From positions 62,001 to 126,000 of the forward strand of contig NZ_FMBM01000003.1 in the NCBI RefSeq assembly GCF_900094735.1: a stretch of 64,000 bases of DNA, given 5' to 3'. The position numbers and the translations under genes are program-made. The number at the start of each line of letters is the position of its first letter. The first letter of the stretch is position 1. Below are positions 63,603 through 64,000 of this stretch, in pieces. The notes under the pieces are model-generated. The model had not been told where the DNA came from and did no database searches. It saw only the letters and a list, made by a program, of their open reading frames with translations. The stretch is from Saliniramus fredricksonii (GTDB taxonomy: Bacteria > Pseudomonadota > Alphaproteobacteria > Rhizobiales > Beijerinckiaceae).

Positions 63603-64000
63603 TCACAGCCGATAGCGGATCTGGTCGGTCCAGAAGCGCTCGAGGCGGTTCAGAGCCGTGTTGAGGCGCTCGAAATCCTCGTCCGAGATGCCGCCGATCG
63701 GCTGGATCGTGCGCGAGTGCTTTTCATAGAGCGAGCGCACCATGTCGTGAATGTCGCGCCCCTTCTCGGTCAGGCTGATGCGCACCGAGCGGCGGTCGAC
63801 CCGCGAGCGGGCATGGTGCAGATAGCCCATCTCGACCAGTTTCTTGACGTTGTACGAGACGTTCGAGCCGAGATAATAGCCGCGCGTGCGCAATTCGCTC
63901 GCGGTCAGTTCCTTGTCGCCGATATTGTAGATGAGCAGCGCCTGGACGCTGTTGACATCGTCACGCCCGCGCCGCTCGAACTCGTCCTTGATGACGTCAA
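63603..64000 (-). CDS. MarR-family regulator, LdtR-like, 5' end cut by window edge
   Basis: Winged-helix MarR-type regulator; 132 codons are visible, running open past 64000. The recognition part has GDKELTASELRTRGYYLGSN and SYNVKKLVEMGYLHHARS, then the wing DRRSVRISLTEKG. The pattern recalls the LdtR regulators of Hyphomicrobiales, which control cell-wall L,D-transpeptidases, but this is from memory of the family. It converges on nth with a 15-base gap. Confidence 0.85.
   Translation of the reverse strand, partial: DVIKDEFERRGRDDVNSVQALLIYNIGDKELTASELRTRGYYLGSNVSYNVKKLVEMGYLHHARSRVDRRSVRISLTEKGRDIHDMVRSLYEKHSRTIQPIGGISDEDFERLNTALNRLERFWTDQIRYRL

Overview
The window looks like chromosomal DNA from a GC-rich alphaproteobacterium, most likely of the order Hyphomicrobiales (Rhizobiales). 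The evidence is a Caulobacter-type Tad/Cpa pilus cluster, a 1610-residue NAD-glutamate dehydrogenase, the order rimP-nusA-ylxR-infB-rbfA-truB, a compact DUF1285/NUDIX/DUF6111/CCA-transferase run, and an LdtR-like MarR regulator. The genus cannot be named from the sequence. No rRNA, tRNA, transposase, integrase or CRISPR array was seen. Accessory DNA is limited to short tandem repeats and AT-rich intergenic stretches.

Layout. 1-2081 (minus): EamA/DMT transporter and a His-rich CobW-type zinc/cobalt GTPase cut by the window edge. 2199-11421 (minus): Tad pilus operon with two Flp pilins, then cpaB, cpaC, cpaD, cpaE, cpaF, tadB and tadC. tadB carries a one-base deletion in a G run. 11895-14373 (plus): a periplasmic protein with the pilus-formation N-terminal domain and two TadE-type pseudopilins. 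15091-20919: MerR regulator, branched-chain aminotransferase, orphan FlgC-like protein, HAD dehalogenase, cytochrome b561, a RibD-reductase-like gene with a one-base deletion, and divergent ribA. 21040-24420: rsmB and a heparinase II/III-family protein. 24619-32270: translation/transcription operon. 33118-35985 (minus): three-gene ABC importer for a thiamine precursor behind a clear TPP riboswitch. 36422-42214: signalling block (EAL phosphodiesterase, hybrid histidine kinase with REC and Hpt, single-domain REC protein, PilZ protein) next to a TadG-like protein. 42297-49382: succinate-semialdehyde dehydrogenase, CsbD, GntP permease, iron alcohol dehydrogenase resembling 4-hydroxybutyrate dehydrogenase, LysE exporter and a MocR-type regulator. 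49392-64000: Ada-like methyltransferase/regulator, CCA transferase block, proA, NAD-GDH, AhpD-like protein, a D-threonine-aldolase-type enzyme, DUF2244, endonuclease III and a truncated MarR/LdtR-like regulator.

How the genes work together. The main theme is Tad pilus assembly: prepilins (Flp), pseudopilins (TadE/TadG), secretin and partners (CpaC, CpaD, CpaB), positioning ATPase (CpaE) and motor plus platform (CpaF, TadB, TadC). No CpaA prepilin peptidase is present. A second locus 25 kb away pairs a TadG-like protein with c-di-GMP and phosphorelay proteins, which suggests regulated surface attachment. The 4-hydroxybutyrate-type dehydrogenase, permease and succinate-semialdehyde dehydrogenase form a plausible gamma-hydroxybutyrate-to-succinate route.

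Two genes, tadB and the ribD-like gene, differ from an intact frame by one missing base in a G/C homopolymer. Either both are recent mutations or both are sequence errors.
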